Notes under the pieces: generated by a model
The model's input: the letters and a program-made list of their open reading frames with translations, nothing else
Told to the model about the DNA's origin: nothing
Databases searched by the model: none
Source of the DNA: Acidobacteriota bacterium
GTDB taxonomy: Bacteria > Acidobacteriota > Terriglobia > Terriglobales > Acidobacteriaceae
Assembly: GCA_021781255.1 (NCBI GenBank)
Contig: JAJXXG010001058.1
Location: 1 to 6,284, forward strand
Length of the DNA: 6,284 bases
Reading direction: 5' to 3'
Made by a program: the position numbers and the translations under genes
Shown here: one piece after another, positions 1-3,388 of the stretch
Numbering within the stretch: the first letter of the stretch is position 1
Layout of the letters: each line of letters begins with the position of its first letter

Positions 1-1285
1 GCTGCAGTGCGGGCTTGAGCGATGCAACCATCAGCACGAGCCACAACACCAGGCCGATGAAGAGCAGAATCTGCCAGAAGCGGCCCAGGTCCACATACTC
101 AAAACCCTGGCTGCCAAACCAGAACCATAGATTGCCCAGCCGCTGCTGAATGCCGAGCCACTCGCCTGCAAGTGAGCCGCCGACCACCAGCACCAGCGCA
201 ACAAACAATACGTTGACGCCGAGCCGCTGGAAGCGGGGCTCGTGACCGCTGACCGCAGGGCCGACATAAAGACCCGTGGCCAGCCATGATGTTGCAATCC
301 AGAAGATGGCGAGCTGCAGATGCCAGGTGCGCGTGATGGCGTAGGGCAGATAGCGGTCCAACGGGAAGCCGTAGAAGCCCTGGCCCTCCACGCCGTAGTG
401 GGCGGTGATTACGCCCATCAAGATCTGCACTGCCCAAAGAATAATCACCACGACAAAGTATTTGATTGTGGCGCGCTGCGAGGGCGTTGGCCGCATGCCG
501 ACGAAGGGATCGCGCGTGGGATAGGGACCGTGCGCGATCTCTTTTTCCTGCGATGCATACCACCAGACGAGCGCGCCGATGCCGCCGAGCAGGCCGACGA
601 AACTCACGATGCTCCACAGGACTGCGCCCGGCGTTGCTTCGTTGGCGACCAGCGGCTCATGCGGCCAGTTGTTTGTAAACGTGACTGTGGAGCCAGGGCG
701 TTCTGTGCTTGCCGCCCATGAAGTCCACCAGAAGAAGTTGGCAAGCTGCTTCTGCTTGCCTGCATCGGTAAGCGCCCCCTGCGGAATGGCATATTCCTTG
801 CGGCCGCTCGCGAAGACGTTTGCATAGTATGCCGCGAGCTGCCGATAGGCTGCTGCGCGATCGCTGCTGATGATGACGCGGTTCGTCGCGGCATCATATG
901 TGTTCGTGCGCATCTCGCGGACCAGGCGCGCCTGCAGCACGGCCTGCTGGTCTGGATTGAGCGCTGCAAAGTTTGCTGCTCCATCTTTTTGAGCCCAGCG
1001 ATCCAGCAGAATGCCCGACTCGCGATGCAGCCAATCCGCGCTCCAGTCCGGCGCGACATAGGCCCCGTGCCCCCAGACGGTGCCGATTTCCTGGCCGCCG
1101 ATGGACTGCCAGACGCCCTGGCCGTCCGTGATGGAAGAGCCCGTGAAAAGAAGTTGCCCATCTGCGGTGTAGACAACCGGGATTGGAGGAGCCTGACTGA
1201 TCATTTTCCTCCCTACTCCTCCGAGCACGGCAAATGACCCAAGAATGACGATGGCTAGAACAAGCCAATAACGCTTGTATGACAT
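1..1285 (-). CDS. norB: Quinol-dependent nitric oxide reductase (qNor), N-terminal part
   Basis: This is the first 428 residues of a membrane-bound nitric oxide reductase that reduces two NO to N2O using quinol; the gene leaves the window at its left edge without a stop. Seen: a membrane anchor at residues 6-24, a long extracytoplasmic domain at about 27-218 (with DGQGVWQSIGGQEIGTVWG at 54-72), then membrane segments at about 220-243, 274-296, 320-343, 356-377 and 404-422. His322 in RTWHLQLAIFWIA matches the conserved helix carrying a low-spin heme b ligand in NorB. There is no Cys and no CxxCH, and the N-terminal domain is fused to the core, which indicates the quinol type, not the cytochrome c-dependent NorBC. 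qNor proteins are usually about 750-800 residues, so the catalytic heme b3/FeB histidines lie outside the window. The ATG start is supported by GAGGG five bases upstream. The Crp/Fnr regulator upstream on the same strand suggests NO-responsive control, whether for respiration or detoxification. Confidence 0.93.
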   Translation of the reverse strand, partial: MSYKRYWLVLAIVILGSFAVLGGVGRKMISQAPPIPVVYTADGQLLFTGSSITDGQGVWQSIGGQEIGTVWGHGAYVAPDWSADWLHRESGILLDRWAQKDGAANFAALNPDQQAVLQARLVREMRTNTYDAATNRVIISSDRAAAYRQLAAYYANVFASGRKEYAIPQGALTDAGKQKQLANFFWWTSWAASTERPGSTVTFTNNWPHEPLVANEATPGAVLWSIVSFVGLLGGIGALVWWYASQEKEIAHGPYPTRDPFVGMRPTPSQRATIKYFVVVIILWAVQILMGVITAHYGVEGQGFYGFPLDRYLPYAITRTWHLQLAIFWIATSWLATGLYVGPAVSGHEPRFQRLGVNVLFVALVLVVGGSLAGEWLGIQQRLGNLWFWFGSQGFEYVDLGRFWQILLFIGLVLWLVLMVASLKPALQ

Positions 1286-1290
1286 TGCTT

Positions 1291-1295
1291 CCCTC
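1291..1295 (-). promoter_or_regulatory. Ribosome binding site of norB
   Basis: On the minus strand GAGGG lies five bases before the ATG at 1285-1283. It fixes the norB start; no in-frame start codon lies in the 30 bases before it. It contrasts with the regulator and radical SAM genes, which have no recognisable Shine-Dalgarno sequence. Confidence 0.65.
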
Positions 1296-1335
1296 GCTTT
1301 GCAGCGGAGGATGATTTCTGCCCGCTGCTGTTGCC

Positions 1336-1341
1336 ACAGTA
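1336..1341 (-). promoter_or_regulatory. Candidate -10 box of norB promoter
   Basis: On the minus strand this reads TACTGT, a weak -10 hexamer keeping the TA...T positions. Its centre (1338.5) is 32 bp from the centre of the inverted repeat at 1364-1377 (1370.5). That equals the spacing of a class II Crp/Fnr-activated promoter, with the activator at -41.5. The hexamer at the usual -35 distance (CTGCAT) does not resemble TTGACA, as expected of an activator-dependent promoter. The leader would be about 44 bases. A weak hexamer alone proves little; the spacing is the argument. Confidence 0.45.
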
Positions 1342-1363
1342 GAGCGGCAGAGAGCGGCATGCA

Positions 1364-1377
1364 GGGACTTTAGTCAC
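1364..1377. promoter_or_regulatory. Candidate Fnr/Crp-type operator upstream of norB
   Basis: The plus strand reads GGGACTTTAGTCAC, a 14-bp inverted repeat GNGAC-N4-GTCAC with one mismatch (second base). The 5-4-5 layout matches the TTGAT-N4-ATCAA boxes of Fnr and Dnr, while the core GTGA-N6-TCAC is Crp-like. The 12-mer GACTTTAGTCAC recurs exactly at 2176-2187 in the regulator's own promoter region. The centre is 85 bp upstream of the norB start codon. The likely ligand is the Crp/Fnr protein encoded at 1452-2156. Binding is inferred. Confidence 0.65.
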
Positions 1378-1387
1378 ATGGTTTCAA

Positions 1388-1404
1388 GGCGCGGGATGCG
1401 CGCC
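1388..1404 (-). terminator. Hairpin after the regulator gene, weak terminator candidate
   Basis: A perfect 6-bp GC-only stem (GGCGCG/CGCGCC) with a 5-base loop lies 48 bases downstream of the regulator stop codon. On the minus strand it is followed by TTGAAAC, not a true T-tract, so an intrinsic terminator is only possible. It could separate the regulator transcript from the norB promoter just beyond it. The rest of 1378-1451 shows nothing recognisable. Confidence 0.3.
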
Positions 1405-1451
1405 GTAGTGATTTGCCGCATTGCATCGGGAATCGAGCCGCGCGCTAGGAA

Positions 1452-2156
1452 TTAGGCGGAGGCTTCCAGCAGAGCCGTAAGCCCGCTCATGTCCTTGATC
1501 ACGATGTGCCGCGCATCCACTTCAAGCAGGCCCTCAGCCTGCAGGCGCATCAGGTTGCGTGAGATAAGCTCGCGCACGGTGCCAAGCTGATTGGCGATTT
1601 CCTGATGACTGTAGGGCAGGAGGAATTCCACGCCGTGCGCGGTCTTCTTTCCCTCAGCCTGCGCGATCTTGAGGAGAGTGGAGACCAGGCGCTGGCGAAT
1701 TGTAGTGAAGGAGAGTTCCTCAATGATTCCCACCAGACGGCGTAGCCGCCCGCCCACCACGGCGAGCACTTTCAGCGCCACGTCAGGGTGCTCCATGCAG
1801 TAGGAATGAAAGTCGCGGCGCGAAATGAAGGCAATCTCCGAATCCTCAATTGCGACCACCGATGCGGGATATGGTCCGCCGTCGAAGACCGGCAGTTCGG
1901 CAATGGAGCTGCCCGGCCCCTCCACGGCGAGGACCTGTTCGCGGCCGTTCATGGAGGTTTTAAAAATGCGAACCTTGCCCCGCGCCACGATGTGAAGGCC
2001 GCTGCACGGCTCGCCTTCGCAGAAAAGCAACTCTCCGGCTTTGAACAGCTTGCGGACAGTTCGGGCGGCCAGCAACTGCACTTCGGGCGGCGTAAGATTG
2101 GAGAGCAGCCCAGTCTTCTGCAGAACTCCGGCAAGATCGATGCGTTCAGCGCTCAC
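1452..2156 (-). CDS. Crp/Fnr-family transcriptional regulator, probable NO or redox sensor
   Basis: A 234-residue regulator of typical family length. A cyclic-nucleotide-binding-type beta-roll spans about residues 17-125, a dimerisation helix about 126-148, and a Crp-type winged helix-turn-helix about 150-222. The recognition helix carries R195-E196-x-x-S199-R200: Arg and Glu as in Crp, Ser-Arg as in Fnr. The effector pocket reads GSSIAELPVF then PYPASV; the Arg-Ser pair that binds cAMP phosphate in Crp is missing. The Fnr Fe-S cysteines are also missing, since the only Cys are 46, 51 and 120. A Dnr/NNR-like role is therefore favoured, by context: norB is the next gene on the same strand. The start is GTG; an in-frame TGA lies 15 bases upstream, so no longer start exists within the gap, and there is no Shine-Dalgarno sequence. 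A candidate operator sits 24 bp upstream of the start. The family is certain; the effector is inferred. Confidence 0.93.
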   Translation of the reverse strand: MSAERIDLAGVLQKTGLLSNLTPPEVQLLAARTVRKLFKAGELLFCEGEPCSGLHIVARGKVRIFKTSMNGREQVLAVEGPGSSIAELPVFDGGPYPASVVAIEDSEIAFISRRDFHSYCMEHPDVALKVLAVVGGRLRRLVGIIEELSFTTIRQRLVSTLLKIAQAEGKKTAHGVEFLLPYSHQEIANQLGTVRELISRNLMRLQAEGLLEVDARHIVIKDMSGLTALLEASA

Positions 2157-2162
2157 GCCGAA

Positions 2163-2168
2163 ATTGTA
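2163..2168 (-). promoter_or_regulatory. Candidate -10 box of the regulator gene
   Basis: The minus strand reads TACAAT, five of six bases of the -10 consensus. Initiation about 7 bases downstream would fall at or next to the GTG start at 2156, giving a leaderless or nearly leaderless mRNA. The shared operator is centred 15 bp upstream of this box, between -10 and -35, a position that would favour autorepression. Confidence 0.45.
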
Positions 2169-2173
2169 TCAGC

Positions 2174-2187
2174 GCGACTTTAGTCAC
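2174..2187. promoter_or_regulatory. Candidate Fnr/Crp-type operator in the divergent promoter region
   Basis: The plus strand reads GCGACTTTAGTCAC, the same GNGAC-TTTA-GTCAC inverted repeat as at 1364-1377, mismatched at the same single position. It lies in the 61-bp gap between the divergently transcribed regulator and radical SAM genes, centred 24 bp from the regulator start and about 38-44 bp from the radical SAM start. It could repress one promoter and activate the other. Binding is inferred. Confidence 0.65.
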
Positions 2188-2196
2188 TGCGCAGTG
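2185..2196. repeat. Perfect 12-bp palindrome overlapping the operator
   Basis: CACTGCGCAGTG is a perfect palindrome that shares its first three bases with the right half of the operator at 2174-2187. It has no counterpart next to the norB operator. It could be a second protein site for the radical SAM promoter, or chance; nothing in the window identifies a binder. Confidence 0.35.
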
Positions 2197-2213
2197 CGGC
2201 TTCGCCGCGGTTC

Positions 2214-2219
2214 CATAAT
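2214..2219 (+). promoter_or_regulatory. Candidate -10 box of the radical SAM gene
   Basis: CATAAT matches five of six -10 consensus bases. It overlaps the first possible ATG (2218) and lies just before the second (2224), so a transcript from it would be leaderless at 2224. No TTGACA-like -35 is seen 17 bp upstream (GCAGTG). The distance to the operator centre is 36 bp, four more than a class II site; an alternative weaker hexamer TTCCAT at 2211-2216 would give 33 bp. Confidence 0.35.
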
Positions 2220-3369
2220 GCATATGAACCCGCAGATCAACACGACCGATTTTGACAAGCGCCCATTCATCGCAATCTGGGAGGTCACGCAGGCCTGCGA
2301 TCTTGCCTGCGTTCATTGCCGCGCTTCAGCGCAGCCTGAGCGTGATCCCATGGAACTGACTACGGAGGAAGGCAGGCAACTGATCGGGCAAATAGCCGCC
2401 TTGCGCGTGCCGGTCTTTGTGCTTACCGGCGGCGATCCAATCAAGCGGCCCGATCTCTTTGAACTGATCGACTACGCGCGCCAGTCGGGTGTGCGCGTCT
2501 CCCTCACGCCGAGCGCCACACCGTTGCTGACGCGGGAGATTATCTTCCGCCTGAAAGATGCTGGACTGGCGCGTCTTGCCGTCAGCATGGATGGCGCGCG
2601 CGCTGAGACACACGACGGGTTTCGCGGAATGTCGGGTTCGTTTGCACGCACGCTCGACGCCGTCCGCTGGGCCAATGAGGCGGGACTGCCGGTGCAGATC
2701 AATACCACCTTCAGCCGCAGAAACATTGGTGAACTCGACGACATTGTGGCATTGGTTGCGCGCTTGAATATTACGCTCTGGAGCGTGTTTTTCCTCGTGC
2801 CGACGGGCCGCGGCAAGCTGAATGATCTCTTGAGCGCCGATGAGTTCGAGCAGATTTTCGCTAAGCTCCACAGCCTCTCCATGACCGCTCCGTTTGACAT
2901 CAAGACCACCGAAGCGCAGCACTACCGCCGCTACCTGCTCCAGCAGCGCGCGGCGGCGCGAAGAGCAGGAACGCCGGAGTCCGCACATGAGAGGGAGGTC
3001 GATTCCATTGGCCGCGCGCCGCGTGGGCTCAATGACGGAAAAGGCTTCGTATTCATCTCGCATACCGGCGAGGTTTTTCCCAGCGGGTTTCTGCCGGTTT
3101 CGGCGGGCAACATCCGCCGGCAGCCGCTGGAGACGATCTATTGCGAATCGCCGTTGTTTCTTGCGCTGCGCGACGCGGACAAGCTCGAAGGCAAGTGTGG
3201 CGCGTGCGAGTTCAAGCAGATTTGCGGAGGCTCCCGGGCGCGCGCGTACGCGTTGACAGGGAATGCATTCGCGCAGGAGCCGTGCTGCTCCTATGTGCCG
3301 CGGGGCTATGTGGAGCCTGCGCAGGCAACGAAACGCGCGCCGCTGCTGCATGTGCTGCAGGGCGCATGA
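2218..3369 (+). CDS. Radical SAM/SPASM-type protein related to the NirJ/AhbC/AhbD group
   Basis: A 383-residue cytoplasmic radical SAM enzyme. The cluster motif is C27-x3-C31-x2-C34 in ACDLACVHCRAS, and the SAM-binding GGDP motif is at 71-74. A KTTEAQHYRR segment lies mid-protein. The C-terminal SPASM/twitch-like region holds Cys309, Cys327, Cys330, Cys336 and Cys356/357 around CGACEFKQICGGSRARAY, suggesting an auxiliary Fe-S cluster. This layout is shared by NirJ, AhbC and AhbD, which modify tetrapyrrole side chains (heme d1 and alternative heme synthesis). From memory it most resembles the group called TIGR04053, whose substrate I do not know. Divergence from a Crp/Fnr regulator next to norB suggests a role under NO or low oxygen. 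The start is either ATG 2218 or ATG 2224; neither has a Shine-Dalgarno sequence. The upstream in-frame extension to 2041 would overlap the regulator and was rejected. The fold is certain, the substrate unknown. Confidence 0.9.
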   Translation: MHMNPQINTTDFDKRPFIAIWEVTQACDLACVHCRASAQPERDPMELTTEEGRQLIGQIAALRVPVFVLTGGDPIKRPDLFELIDYARQSGVRVSLTPSATPLLTREIIFRLKDAGLARLAVSMDGARAETHDGFRGMSGSFARTLDAVRWANEAGLPVQINTTFSRRNIGELDDIVALVARLNITLWSVFFLVPTGRGKLNDLLSADEFEQIFAKLHSLSMTAPFDIKTTEAQHYRRYLLQQRAAARRAGTPESAHEREVDSIGRAPRGLNDGKGFVFISHTGEVFPSGFLPVSAGNIRRQPLETIYCESPLFLALRDADKLEGKCGACEFKQICGGSRARAYALTGNAFAQEPCCSYVPRGYVEPAQATKRAPLLHVLQGA

Positions 3370-3375
3370 AGCAAT

Positions 3376-3387
3376 CGCGCCGGCGCG
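3376..3387. other. 12-bp palindrome between convergent genes
   Basis: CGCGCCGGCGCG is a perfect palindrome filling most of the 19-bp gap between the stop codons of the radical SAM gene (3367-3369) and the glucan-synthase-like gene (3389-3391). It could form only a 4-bp stem with a 4-base loop and has no T-tract, so it is a poor terminator candidate. No better terminator fits between these genes. Confidence 0.25.
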
Positions 3388-3388
3388 G

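Noticed and set aside
320..1237. Plus-strand ORFs opposite norB
   Set aside because: All lie antisense to a continuous qNor reading frame with membrane helices and the conserved His322; no domains are seen in them.
1495..1506. Fnr-like TTGATCACGATG
   Set aside because: It lies inside the regulator's coding sequence near its 3' end, its second half matches ATCAA poorly, and no promoter is apparent.
2041..2217. In-frame 59-codon upstream extension of the radical SAM gene
   Set aside because: It would overlap the first 116 bases of the regulator gene on the other strand and run through the promoter region. The family's N-terminus fits a start at 2218 or 2224.
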